From Desulfobacteraceae bacterium Eth-SRB1 (GTDB taxonomy: Bacteria > Desulfobacterota > Desulfobacteria > Desulfobacterales > ETH-SRB1), in the NCBI GenBank assembly GCA_004193555.1, contig RPGP01000029.1, positions 452,976 through 516,975 of the forward strand: 64,000 nt of DNA, in the 5' to 3' direction. Positions within the stretch are counted from its first letter, which is position 1; every line of letters starts with the position of its first letter. The position numbers were made by a program, and so were the translations under genes. Of the stretch, positions 1 through 8,499 are shown one piece after another. Below the pieces are notes generated by a model. That model had not been told where the DNA came from, made no database searches, and saw only the letters and a list, made by a program, of their open reading frames with translations.

Positions 1-461
1 GCTACAGTGCCAAACTCAATAGCAGCCATCTTCTCTTTAAATGTTTTACCAGTAGACCTTTTATCAGCTTCTTTTCCGTCATTACCTTTATCCACGACAT
101 CAATGCCAACGTCATTAAACATTATTAAGGCTTCATCAATTTGATCCGATGAAAATATATCATCATTTAATACTTCGTTAATTTCGTCATAAGTTAAATA
201 ACCTTTCTTTTTCCCCTTTAAAATCAGACCATTTAATATCTTCTTACTGACTTTTGACGCACGTTTCTGTTTTACTGCAGGCTTATCCACCGACGCTTTC
301 CTCCCGGCCTTTGACGCACGTTTCTGTTTTACTGCAGGCTTATTCACCGACGCTTTCCTCCCGGCTTTTGACGCACGTTTCTGCTTTACTGCAGGCTTAT
401 CCACCGACGCTTTCCTCCCGGCTTTAACTGCGCCTAGATTTGCATCTGATTTTTTTGTCAT
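1..461 (-). CDS. rpoD: RNA polymerase primary sigma factor RpoD, N-terminal part (cut by window edge)
   Basis: The 153 codons present read ATG ACA AAA AAA TCA and continue off the left edge. From about residue 70 the protein matches sigma-70 region 1.1: an LKGKKKGYLTYDEINEVL helix followed by SSDQIDEALIMFNDVGIDVVD. Region 1.1 is the autoinhibitory domain of housekeeping sigma factors. Residues 13-69 are three 19-residue Lys/Ala/Arg-rich repeats that are not part of the family core. A GGAGGAG ribosome site precedes the ATG by 7 bases. The gene lies 75 bases after dnaG in the same direction, the classical dnaG-rpoD arrangement, so both are probably transcribed from the dnaG promoter. Identification rests on region 1.1 and context, since regions 2-4 are outside the window. 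Confidence 0.9.
   Translation of the reverse strand, partial: MTKKSDANLGAVKAGRKASVDKPAVKQKRASKAGRKASVNKPAVKQKRASKAGRKASVDKPAVKQKRASKVSKKILNGLILKGKKKGYLTYDEINEVLNDDIFSSDQIDEALIMFNDVGIDVVDKGNDGKEADKRSTGKTFKEKMAAIEFGTV
255..425 (-). repeat. Three tandem 57-bp in-frame repeats in rpoD
   Basis: Three almost identical 57-bp units (369-425, 312-368, 255-311) each encode 19 residues beginning KAGRKASV and ending KQKRAS. The copies differ only at a few bases (one Asp to Asn change and silent changes), which points to recent tandem duplication or ongoing homogenisation. Each unit is strongly basic and could form a disordered nucleic-acid-binding tail. Confidence 0.9.
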
Positions 462-536
462 AAATTTACTCCTCCAACAGACTCCCGGTTATCTATTTTG
501 TTTCTTTATAATGTTGAGCAATTTTTGGGCCGCTTC

Positions 537-2387
537 TCACGCTTTTGCAGTAGAATCAGAATTTTCAGACAAGCTCCCGGCCTGAATCTGCTTTTTTCTC
601 AACAGTTGCAAAACCAGTTCATAGTCATTATGCTTTTCAGCCGCCTTTATTTCCTGTAATAAAGTCTTTTCACGACGATTTCTACTTGACTCAAATTGCG
701 CAATACGCTTTAAACACTTATCACGATCCCACAACTCATCTTCCATTGATAGAGATGCTACAATGTTGCTTTTTTCTATGTCGTCAATCATAGATATAAT
801 CTCAGCAACCCCTCTGTCCAAAAAATCCTTGCGGTTTAAAATAAACAGTCCAATCGATTTCAATATATCATCCTCGAAAAGATCGAGTATATTGCGATCC
901 CCTATTTCAGACAATATTTGTGGGAATTGAAGCATCATTGCAATTATCTGTCTCTCCATCCAGTTTTCTCTTGTTTGAAGCCAATTCCCATTAACCATGT
1001 TCGTTGCATATGAATCATAAGAATCTCGTGCATAAACATGGTTTTGTTTTTGCATCACTCTGCCTTGTGTATTTTTCCCCCTGGAGACTTCTCTAACCTT
1101 TTCCAGAATCGCTGCTTCATCAATACCAACACACTCTGCAAGATTCTTGACATACAATGATCTCGCTACATTATCCTTAATAGCAGCCAAAGATTCTTTC
1201 ATGTCCGAAATAATATGAATTTTACCTTCCGTTGAAAGGCCGTGCTTTTTTACAGCAGAGTCTATAAGAAAAGAAATGACCCCTTTTGCTTTACTCACTG
1301 TATTTACAAAGGATTCAGAACCAAACTCAAAAAGATATGAATCCGGATCATACCCGGAAGGCAATACGACAATTCCTGCATCTGCATATCCTTTGTCAAA
1401 CACGTCTATGCTTCGCCGTGCAGCCTTTATTCCCGCTGTGTCTGAATCATAAACAAGAATAATCCTGCCTGACTTGCCGACAAATCCTTTAAGAATACGC
1501 ACATGTTCAGGAGTCAGCGCAGTTCCGAGAGTTGCAACGGAATTTTGTATGCCATGCTGATGAAGCGCTAAAAGATCAAAATACCCTTCCGCAACATAAA
1601 CCGATTCACTCTCTCTGCATTTCCCTTTTGATAGATGCAGGCCATAGAGTAAACGACTCTTGTTATAAAGAGGCGTCTCAGGAGAATTAAGGTATTTTGG
1701 CATGGAATCATCCATGACACGTCCGCCAAATCCAACAACCTGCATTGCAATATCAAAAATTGGAAATATGATGCGGCCCCTGAAACGATCATAATAACCA
1801 TCTTTGTTTTTTCTTTTAATAATCAAACCGGATTTTTCAATAAGTCCTTGCGGTACTTTTTTCTTTGAAAAATAATTTGCCAGCTTATCCCAGGCTTCCG
1901 GTGAATATCCAAGATGAAATCTATCAATTATCTCTTTTGTCATCCCCCGTTTAATCAGATACTCCATTGCCTTTTTGCCGGAAACGCTGTCATGAAGGGC
2001 ATGGCTGAAAAAATCCATCGCCTGCCTGTTTACTGCAAGCAGGCTCTCCCTTTCATCGATCCGCTTTCTTTGCTCCGATGACATGGTTTGAGTTGGAATC
2101 TCAATACCGTATCGTGTGGCCAGCGCTTTAGCTGCTTCAGGAAATGAAAGACCGTTCTGCTTCATTATAAAAGTAAAAACATTTCCTCCGGTCCCACACC
2201 CAAAACAATGGAAAATCTGTTTGTCTGGACTTACAGTAAAGGAAGGCGTCTTTTCCGAATGGAACGGACAAAGTCCAAGGTAATTCTTACCCGACTTTTT
2301 AAGCATCACTACTTCTGAAATAATACTAACAATATCGGCTGCATTTTTTATATCTGCAATTATATCTTCGGGAATAAAAACCGCCAA
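537..2387 (-). CDS. dnaG: DNA primase DnaG
   Basis: 616 residues. Makes RNA primers for DNA replication and interacts with the replicative helicase through its C-terminus. The N-terminal CHC2 zinc-binding domain is intact (C40, H43, C61, C64; CPFHSEKTPSF). The primase core and TOPRIM fold follow, with VAEGYFDLLALHQ near residue 265 carrying the metal-binding Glu and LVYDSDTAG near 310 carrying the Asp-x-Asp pair. The last ~150 residues are the variable helicase-binding region. Translation most likely begins at TTG (2387-2385), because an in-frame GGAGG site lies 9 bases upstream and the MAVFIPED start is typical. First gene of the dnaG-rpoD operon. Confidence 0.97.
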   Translation of the reverse strand: MAVFIPEDIIADIKNAADIVSIISEVVMLKKSGKNYLGLCPFHSEKTPSFTVSPDKQIFHCFGCGTGGNVFTFIMKQNGLSFPEAAKALATRYGIEIPTQTMSSEQRKRIDERESLLAVNRQAMDFFSHALHDSVSGKKAMEYLIKRGMTKEIIDRFHLGYSPEAWDKLANYFSKKKVPQGLIEKSGLIIKRKNKDGYYDRFRGRIIFPIFDIAMQVVGFGGRVMDDSMPKYLNSPETPLYNKSRLLYGLHLSKGKCRESESVYVAEGYFDLLALHQHGIQNSVATLGTALTPEHVRILKGFVGKSGRIILVYDSDTAGIKAARRSIDVFDKGYADAGIVVLPSGYDPDSYLFEFGSESFVNTVSKAKGVISFLIDSAVKKHGLSTEGKIHIISDMKESLAAIKDNVARSLYVKNLAECVGIDEAAILEKVREVSRGKNTQGRVMQKQNHVYARDSYDSYATNMVNGNWLQTRENWMERQIIAMMLQFPQILSEIGDRNILDLFEDDILKSIGLFILNRKDFLDRGVAEIISMIDDIEKSNIVASLSMEDELWDRDKCLKRIAQFESSRNRREKTLLQEIKAAEKHNDYELVLQLLRKKQIQAGSLSENSDSTAKA

Positions 2388-2798
2388 GAAACTTATCCTC
2401 CATTGCTGGAATATGAAAGACTACTTGTATACTGGCAATAACGGAAGGTTCTTAAATGGGATGAAATATAATAATAAATAACTCCATTAATGATTATATT
2501 AAACTTATAATCTAATTATATATTATACTTATGTCAAGAACAATTTATATTAAAATGATATGCTTATACGGGGAATGCGCTTGCTTTTGCAGTTTAAAGG
2601 AAAGTCAGCCACTAAGGCATAAAAGGACTTTAATTTTAAAATGTTATCAAAAAAAGAAGCAAAAAGTTGTAGATACGGCATATACTGTACATTAAGAGAG
2701 ACCTTTGAATTTTGCCAGAAATAGTCCAAATTTTGCAAAGCTCTCATTAAGAATTATATTATTATCTTGGTGTCTTAGAGCCTTGGTGAACTACTCCC
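2388..2798. other. Gene-free gap between dnaG and hisA with a short family-A element
   Basis: This 411-base stretch holds the dnaG leader and promoter and, at 2698-2747, a short inverted-repeat copy of family A (GAGACCTTTGAATTTTGCC at one end, TTTTGCAAAGCTCTC at the other). The 65-codon reading frame over it is an accident of this repeat. Nothing else is recognisable. Confidence 0.6.
2509..2537 (-). promoter_or_regulatory. Putative sigma-70 promoter of dnaG-rpoD
   Basis: On the minus strand TTGACA (2537-2532) is followed after 17 bases by TAGATT (2514-2509) in a very AT-rich stretch. The -35 hexamer is perfect; the -10 matches 4 of 6. Alternative -10-like TATAAT strings lie closer but at poor spacing. 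The leader would be about 115 bases. Confidence 0.45.
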
Positions 2799-3524
2799 TT
2801 ATTTTTTTGAGACCTTAATTGCCTCTTTAAGGTTCAGTGTTCCGCTGTATAATGCTCTGCCGGTAATAACCCCTATTACTCCTGCCTCTTTCAGGGGTAA
2901 TAAATTCTTTATATCCTCAATTGTTGAAACACCGCCCGAAGCAATTACAGGTATAGATACAGCCTCCGCAAGACGTCTTGTTTCGACAATATTCGGTCCT
3001 GACTGCATCCCATCCCTGTGGATATCGGTAAAATTTATCGCTGTAACGCCGCAATCTTCAAACTTTCTTGCCAGATCAACGGCCTTAATTCGAGTTGTTT
3101 GGGTCCACCCCTCTATTGCCACAAATCCGTTGCGCGCATCTATTCCAACAACTATCTGATCCGGAAATTCTTTGCAGGCATCCTTTACAAGCTGCGGGTT
3201 GTTTATTGCTTCTGTTCCAATAATGATCCTTGTTATTCCTATCCCGATATACGCTTTAATAGTATCCATATTCCGGATTCCGCCACCTAACTGAACAGGC
3301 ACATGAATACTTTCAACAATGCTTTTAATAGAATCTAAATTCTGCGGGTATTTTTCAAACGCTCCATCCAGATCGATTACATGGATTATTTCCGCTCCAT
3401 CCTCCTGCCATCTTTTTGCCATCGCAGCAGGATCGTTGGAAAAAATCGTTTCCGAATCCATGCGCCCCTGAAAGAGCCGCACACATCTGCCATTTTTTAT
3501 ATCGACTGCCGGTATAATAATCAT
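2799..3524 (-). CDS. hisA: Phosphoribosylformimino-AICAR ribotide isomerase HisA
   Basis: 241 residues, the normal size. Catalyses the Amadori-type isomerisation that is the fourth step of histidine biosynthesis. A (beta/alpha)8 barrel with catalytic acids D8 (IIIPAVDIKNG) and D129 (VVGIDARNG) and phosphate-binding loops VQLGGGIR near 78-84 and VIASGGVS in the C-terminal half. Bacterial PriA-type bifunctionality is not indicated. A GGAG site precedes the ATG. hisB lies upstream on the same strand with one lipoprotein gene in between, so the his genes are only loosely clustered here; hisF, hisH and the others are not in the window. Confidence 0.95.
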   Translation of the reverse strand: MIIIPAVDIKNGRCVRLFQGRMDSETIFSNDPAAMAKRWQEDGAEIIHVIDLDGAFEKYPQNLDSIKSIVESIHVPVQLGGGIRNMDTIKAYIGIGITRIIIGTEAINNPQLVKDACKEFPDQIVVGIDARNGFVAIEGWTQTTRIKAVDLARKFEDCGVTAINFTDIHRDGMQSGPNIVETRRLAEAVSIPVIASGGVSTIEDIKNLLPLKEAGVIGVITGRALYSGTLNLKEAIKVSKK

Positions 3525-3792
3525 GTTTGAGCTTAACTCCGCAATTGTAACATTTTAGTTTTTTGAAAAAAATCTGACAGGATAACAGGATAAACAATAT
3601 TTTATTTAAAGTGCACAAGCAAAGCCAACTCTCATTGTAGCTAGCCAGTAAATCATAAAATATAATCACAACATAAAAAAGGTGTGTATCAAGGTATAAG
3701 AATTTAGATTTGGATTAACAAGAGAAGTTTCAATAATTTAAATTCTGAATATCTTGTAAATCCTGTTCAAAAAAATAATACTTAATTGAACG

Positions 3793-4488
3793 TTAATGAC
3801 TTGTAATTGCAGGAAATTTTTGTAGCATCTTTTCAAGACCGGAGAAAGTTATCTCCTCGGCAGTAATCCATGTTCCTCTTCTTTTTATAAATGTGCCTAA
3901 TTGCAATAAATTATCACTTAAGGGTTGCTGTGTTTCATCTAAATGACCGGTCCACATAATACGGCCATTCGCCACATTAACAAGATGAACATCAAAAGCA
4001 ACGGATGCGGGTGAATCAACGGAATACCTGGTTCCTATCCGTTCTCTGAAACGATAAACATAACCCGCTAATACCGCATCAGCGCCAAGAGCGCTCCCTG
4101 TCTCGACTATCAGGCTGCGTTCAGACAACCCCCCGGATAATAGTTTTGACCAAACCCCCTGTCCCTTGCTCAAAGGTATCAGTTCAATATAGTCACGATC
4201 TGAAAGCAAAGAAACCAGACGCTTCGTCAAAAGAGTATCGGCGCCTTCAGCCACCTCCCCAGTCACAAAAACATTGCCGCATAAAGGACACCTCAGACTG
4301 ACATTTTCTCCATAAATCGCCGACATATCTTTAAACGGCAAAATCAGAAGTTTGCCATTAGTTGAAGGCTGGTCTGCTGTTTCAGGAACAGGCGCGCCTG
4401 ATTTACATGCAAATAATAATGAGGTTACAATAAAAAGGCCAATATAAAACAAGATGGCCTTCAAAAATCCTTCTTTTAATTTTTGCAT
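3793..4488 (-). CDS. Putative lipoprotein with CPLCG motif (CsgG/TolB-N-like fold)
   Basis: 231 residues from ATG 4488, which has a GGGGAT ribosome site; a longer GTG start at 4518 lacks one. A hydrophobic N-terminus ends in the lipobox LLFAC (Cys 28), so it is probably a lipidated envelope protein. The mature part contains LLILPFKDMS, the alternation typical of CsgG/GNA1162/TolB-N-type lipoproteins, a CPLCG pair of cysteines that is not usual for those families, and LGADAVLAGYVYRFRER followed by VNVANGRIMWTGH. Its function is unknown; assembly or export of an envelope component is only a guess from fold resemblance. It sits between hisB and hisA but has no obvious link to histidine synthesis. 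Confidence 0.7.
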   Translation of the reverse strand: MQKLKEGFLKAILFYIGLFIVTSLLFACKSGAPVPETADQPSTNGKLLILPFKDMSAIYGENVSLRCPLCGNVFVTGEVAEGADTLLTKRLVSLLSDRDYIELIPLSKGQGVWSKLLSGGLSERSLIVETGSALGADAVLAGYVYRFRERIGTRYSVDSPASVAFDVHLVNVANGRIMWTGHLDETQQPLSDNLLQLGTFIKRRGTWITAEEITFSGLEKMLQKFPAITSH

Positions 4489-4549
4489 ATTGTAAATCCC
4501 CTTTATGTAACCGTTCACGGTTCACAGTTTACAGTTGATCAAGACATAA

Positions 4550-4844
4550 CTCAAGTTTCGCACCCTTAATTTCTATCAATGTCAAGACGGTAAGGGTTGA
4601 AAATAACATTTTTACAGCGAATTCATTTGCTTATATCTTGTAAACAGCACCCTGTGCGACATACATTACGATCAGGCGCAAAGGAGATATAACATATTGA
4701 ATTTAACAACGTATTAAGCATCAATTTTATACTTAATTGATTGGCGCCGTTGTTAAAACCACAGGTAATATGTTTCGCTTTAAAATTTATTTTTAGCCCT
4801 TACCGTCTAACGCTTCGGCTAAATTAAAGGGTGCGAAACTTGAG
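4550..4844. repeat. Family B inverted-repeat element, long copy
   Basis: Starts CTCAAGTTTCGCACCC and ends GGGTGCGAAACTTGAG, with imperfect terminal inverted repeats of about 50 bases that include the GACGGTAAGGG block. The 190-base centre encodes nothing. A second, short copy lies at 37831-37905. A further short inverted repeat (CCGTTCACGG and CCGTGAACCG) flanks the element outside. Looks like a non-autonomous, MITE-like element. Confidence 0.7.
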
Positions 4845-4907
4845 ACATAAAAAGCAAGAAGCAAAAGGTTCAATTGTGGGAACCGACAACCGTGAACCGT
4901 TGCCTTT

Positions 4908-5498
4908 TTATAATGAGCCTTTGGTTGAGTGAACACTTGTTATACGTTCATCAAAAGAAGCAGCCTGATCCAATGCCCTTCCAAAAGCCTTGAAAATCGA
5001 TTCAATAACATGGTGCTCATTTTCACCGTAAAACACATTTATATGCAGATTCATTCCGCTCCTGTTTGCAAATGCTCTGAAAAACTCCTTTGCAAGATAA
5101 ATATCAAAAGAGCCTCCCCTGCTGTTCGTAATATCCGGAATATTGTAAACCAGAAAAGGGCGATTTGACAGATCGATTGTAACAAAGGTCAGGGCATCAT
5201 CCATTGGTATAACTGCATGGCCGTATCGAATTATACCTTTCCTGTCACCAAGAGCTTTATTAAATGCTTCACCTAACACAAGGCCGATGTCCTCAACTGT
5301 ATGGTGAAAATCGACATCCAGATCTCCTTTGGCGGCTAAAGACAGGTCAAAAAAACCGTGAACGGCAAAGAGGGTAAGCATATGATCAAAAAACGGGATG
5401 CCTGAAGATATCTTGTGCTTGCCTTTACCGTTTATATTCAATTCAACACCTATATTTGTTTCTTTTGTCTTTCGCTCAATTTTAGCTATACGTTTCAT
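4908..5498 (-). CDS. hisB: Imidazoleglycerol-phosphate dehydratase HisB
   Basis: 196 residues, the monofunctional bacterial form. Dehydrates imidazole glycerol phosphate to imidazole acetol phosphate in histidine synthesis. Signature metal-binding blocks are present: DVDFHHTVEDIGLVLG in the first half and FYGENEHHVIESIFKAFGRAL in the second, plus FFDHML near the N-terminus. ATG 5498 is preferred because GAGGG lies 5 bases upstream; a GTG at 5510 is the only alternative. Confidence 0.96.
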   Translation of the reverse strand: MKRIAKIERKTKETNIGVELNINGKGKHKISSGIPFFDHMLTLFAVHGFFDLSLAAKGDLDVDFHHTVEDIGLVLGEAFNKALGDRKGIIRYGHAVIPMDDALTFVTIDLSNRPFLVYNIPDITNSRGGSFDIYLAKEFFRAFANRSGMNLHINVFYGENEHHVIESIFKAFGRALDQAASFDERITSVHSTKGSL

Positions 5499-5669
5499 AT
5501 CTGCCCTCACATCCGAGACATTTAATAAAAAATACCAATATTTGATGGTTTGGTAAAAAGTCTAACAAACACTTTTTATGGAATGTGTTAAGTATTAAGT
5601 GTTAAGAACTTGATAAAACAGATAATTGCTTTAACTTAACACCTAACACTTGAATAACATGTTAAAATG

Positions 5670-5745
5670 TGGTGGAGATGAGGGGGATCGAACCCCTGAC
5701 CTCGGCATTGCGAACGCCGCGCTCTCCCATCTGAGCTACATCCCC
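5670..5745 (-). tRNA. tRNA-Ala (CGC)
   Basis: A 76-base cloverleaf with acceptor GGGGATG pairing to CATCTCC, a D-arm with GCTC/GAGC, anticodon stem CGGCG/TGCCG with loop TTCGCAA (anticodon CGC), and T-arm GTTCGATCC. The 3' CCA is encoded in the DNA. It stands alone between hisB and the YcaO gene. Confidence 0.95.
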
Positions 5746-5866
5746 ACAAGAATGTATTATTTTTATATCAAAATGTTAAGTAGTGGTCAATTTAAAATAA
5801 GTTTTAAATTTCAGCTTAACGTGATACATAAAAATAAATTATGAAAAAGGAGCTATAACATAATTA

Positions 5867-7597
5867 ATGACCGGCAAAATCATATTAAAAGATGCATTTA
5901 AAGGCTTTACTCTTGATCAGGATAAAATAGTATCACCTGAAGAAACTGTAAAGTGTTTTAAGAACAAATTGAAAAATCTTGACCTCGATATTCTCGAATA
6001 TACTAAAAGAATTGACAATGGAAGACTGGATATTCCGGTATATTTCAGCAACTGCGGCAAGGATGCTGTGTCGATCATGGGGACAAAAAAACAAATGGGC
6101 AAAGGCGCAACCCCGCATCAGGCAGAAGCGAGCGCTGTAATGGAATTAGCGGAAAGATTTAGTTTTTATAGTTTTCGCAATAATCCGGATAACTTTATTA
6201 TTGAAAAATATCGCAACCTCAAAAATAAAGCCATCCCGTTTGAGATGATCGCCAGGTCGGTTCATGATTATTCAAAAGAACTGGCAACAACCAGAAAAAT
6301 ATTTGAAAATATACCCTTAAAATGGACAAAAGCATATAATCTGACACAGGATAAAGAGATCCTTATTCCGTTTGACTGGTTTTTCACGATCAACGAATTT
6401 AATGGGGCATCTGTCGGTAACTGTGCTGAAGAAGCCTTAATACAGGGGATATGCGAAGTCGTAGAAAGACACACATCATCAATAATAAGTCAAAACAGGC
6501 TCAAGGTACCGACAATTAATGCTGATTCAGCGACGGAACCGCTTGTTGTTGAAATGATACAAAAATATATAAATTCCGGAATAAAACTGTATATTTCTGA
6601 CTTTACCATGAACATGGGCATTCCAACAGTCGGCATTTTAGCCTATGACCCGTCAACATTCCCGGAAAAAAGCGAAATCGTCTGGACAGCGGGAACGACT
6701 CCGGATCCTCAAAAAGCTTTAAGCCGCGCCCTTGCTGAAACAGCTCAGCTTGCCGGTGATTTCAATACCTGTTCCAACTATGTGGCAAGCGGTCTCCCCA
6801 AGTTTAAAAAAATCAAGGAAACCGAATTTGTAATCAACCCTGAAAGTAAAATCAACATTTCAGATCTCCCTGACATTTCAAATGAAAATATTAAAATTGA
6901 AATTCAAAACTGCATATCAGCGCTTTCAAAAAATGGCATGGATGTAATCGTGGTGAACACAACGCACCCTTTACTTGAAATGCCCGCATTCTACACAATT
7001 ATACCCGGCACACATTTCAGGGAACGCTCCCTTGGAACCAGTGTCGGCATGTTTTCAGCCAAGATTATATCTAAAAACACAAACCCTGACAAAGCCATTG
7101 GTGAACTAAAAAAGATCGAAAACATGCTCCCTGGAAAATACTACATAAAATTTTATATCGGCTTACGTTATCTGTCCATGGAGGATCCAAAAAGAGCTCT
7201 CAGCTATTTTAACCAGTCCATTGACCTCGGCCCTTCAACACAGGATATTGCAAGCATCTATTCCTATATGGGTGTCTGTCTTAAAGATATGGGAGAGTAC
7301 AGTAAAGCCCTTAAGGTATTAAATAAAGGGAAAAAGTCCGATAGCGAGAGAACCGATATATATAACCTGATGGGATTTTGTCATTTCGCTCTCAAAGAAC
7401 ACGAAATGGCAATAGATTGTTTTAAAAAAGCGCTTCAGCTTGATCCTGGCTCGGCAATTGATTATGCAAATATCGCATCAAATTATAGGGATATCGGGGA
7501 AAAAGATAAAGCTATCCAATATTACGAAATAGCCTTATCAATAGATTCTTCAATAGATTTTGCAAGAATTAATCTGGAGAAACTGCGGAAAACATAA
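5867..7597 (+). CDS. YcaO-domain protein with C-terminal TPR repeats
   Basis: 576 residues. The N-terminal ~410 residues are a YcaO domain: GKGATPHQAEASAVMELAERF and GNCAEEALIQGICEVVERH carry the Glu-rich ATP/Mg-binding pattern, and IVWTAGTTPDPQKALSRAL follows. About four TPR units fill residues 420-570 (for example YSYMGVCLKDMGEYSKAL and YNLMGFCHFALKEHEMAI). YcaO enzymes use ATP to activate backbone amides; E. coli YcaO affects methylthiolation of ribosomal protein S12, whereas RiPP YcaOs make azolines or thioamides. No radical SAM, dehydrogenase or TfuA gene lies next to it, so a RiPP pathway is not supported, but a small cysteine-rich ORF follows 140 bases later. TPRs probably bind the substrate or partner. 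Confidence 0.88.
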   Translation: MTGKIILKDAFKGFTLDQDKIVSPEETVKCFKNKLKNLDLDILEYTKRIDNGRLDIPVYFSNCGKDAVSIMGTKKQMGKGATPHQAEASAVMELAERFSFYSFRNNPDNFIIEKYRNLKNKAIPFEMIARSVHDYSKELATTRKIFENIPLKWTKAYNLTQDKEILIPFDWFFTINEFNGASVGNCAEEALIQGICEVVERHTSSIISQNRLKVPTINADSATEPLVVEMIQKYINSGIKLYISDFTMNMGIPTVGILAYDPSTFPEKSEIVWTAGTTPDPQKALSRALAETAQLAGDFNTCSNYVASGLPKFKKIKETEFVINPESKINISDLPDISNENIKIEIQNCISALSKNGMDVIVVNTTHPLLEMPAFYTIIPGTHFRERSLGTSVGMFSAKIISKNTNPDKAIGELKKIENMLPGKYYIKFYIGLRYLSMEDPKRALSYFNQSIDLGPSTQDIASIYSYMGVCLKDMGEYSKALKVLNKGKKSDSERTDIYNLMGFCHFALKEHEMAIDCFKKALQLDPGSAIDYANIASNYRDIGEKDKAIQYYEIALSIDSSIDFARINLEKLRKT

Positions 7598-7737
7598 TCC
7601 CAAAGCATTGCTATAGGCTTTATGCACATCCTCACTAATAATAGTCTTAATGCCTTGTATAATTTAATATTTTATGTTATAGAAATAACCGTTATCAGAA
7701 ATCATCTTCTAAACAAAAAAATCAAGGACAATTATTT

Positions 7738-7908
7738 ATGTCGGAAAAAAATCCTGAATGCCCTTTATATAATCCTTTAAATTGTAAAGAGTATTACAAT
7801 CCAAAACTGTGTGCATTTGTCAGAAAAGACAAGGTATGTCTTAAAAAAAAGAAGCCAAAACCGAAAAAGGCAAAGAAAAAAGAAATAGGCAACCACGATG
7901 AGACCTAA
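7738..7908 (+). CDS. Small four-cysteine, Lys-rich protein
   Basis: 56 residues, with AAGGA upstream of the ATG. Four Cys are spaced almost evenly (C8, C16, C25, C34), inside ECPLYNPLNCKEYYNPKLCA and FVRKDKVCLKKKK, followed by a very basic tail. No secretion signal. The regular Cys spacing and its place after the YcaO gene on the same strand argue that it is a real gene, perhaps a metal-binding or nucleic-acid-binding peptide. I do not recognise the family. It could equally be an independent conserved small protein. Confidence 0.6.
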   Translation: MSEKNPECPLYNPLNCKEYYNPKLCAFVRKDKVCLKKKKPKPKKAKKKEIGNHDET

Positions 7909-7929
7909 CCAATCACAAAAAAACAGTCA

Positions 7930-8499
7930 TCATGCATGACCCGCTGTATCCGAAAGCAGAGCCGGATCTATCCCTATCTTTTTCACAGCCTCTCCCCATC
8001 GTGTCTCAACAGGTATTTCAAAAATTATCTTTTCTGAAACAGGGCATGTCAGCCAGATATTTTCCTTTATCTCAAATTCCAGTTGATCTTTATCCCAGCC
8101 GGCACAACCAAGCGATACTATAAAGGATTCCGGCCCATCCCCCATAGCTATTGCTTCTACAATATCTTTGCTGTTGCTCAACGCAAGAAACTGATTAACC
8201 ACCAGGCAGCTTTCCCATTGAAATGGAGGGCCGTGCAGAACAAAAATTTCGTTTATGTGGACAGGACCGCCAATATAAATTGGTATGGATTTAACAGCGG
8301 GGATATACTTTATTTCAAGCTCGTCAAATATATTGTTTGCAAATATGGAAGGATGAGTACGGTTTATAATAATACCAACAGCGCCTTCTTCAGTATGCTC
8401 GGAAATACAGGTGACTGTCTGGAAAAAGTTCGGATCTGTCATGCCCGGCATGGCAATAAGAAACTGCCCTTTTAAAAAAACCTGATAATTATCTTCCAT
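7930..8499 (-). CDS. YqgE/AlgH family protein (DUF179)
   Basis: 189 residues from ATG 8499, chosen because GGAGG lies 5 bases upstream; this also matches the ~187-residue family length. Typical YqgE features are FLIAMPGMTDPNFFQTV near the start, EGAVGIIINR, PIYIGGPV, FIVSLGCAGWDKDQLEFEI and a C-terminal NIWLTCP block. The biochemical role of the family is unsettled; AlgH was reported as an alginate regulator in Pseudomonas. The gene converges on the small Cys protein, with 21 bases between the stop codons. Confidence 0.93.
   Translation of the reverse strand: MEDNYQVFLKGQFLIAMPGMTDPNFFQTVTCISEHTEEGAVGIIINRTHPSIFANNIFDELEIKYIPAVKSIPIYIGGPVHINEIFVLHGPPFQWESCLVVNQFLALSNSKDIVEAIAMGDGPESFIVSLGCAGWDKDQLEFEIKENIWLTCPVSEKIIFEIPVETRWGEAVKKIGIDPALLSDTAGHA

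Noticed and set aside
255-425. CRISPR-like array
   Set aside because: The repeats are directly adjacent without spacers and encode protein in frame within rpoD.
2550-2747. 65-codon minus-strand ORF upstream of dnaG
   Set aside because: Its start region is a family A repeat copy and its composition is AT-rich low complexity; no ribosome site or recognised motif.
5867-7908. A complete RiPP biosynthetic cluster around YcaO
   Set aside because: No dehydrogenase, leader-binding domain, protease or exporter is adjacent; only a small Cys-rich ORF, so the claim is kept as a hypothesis.
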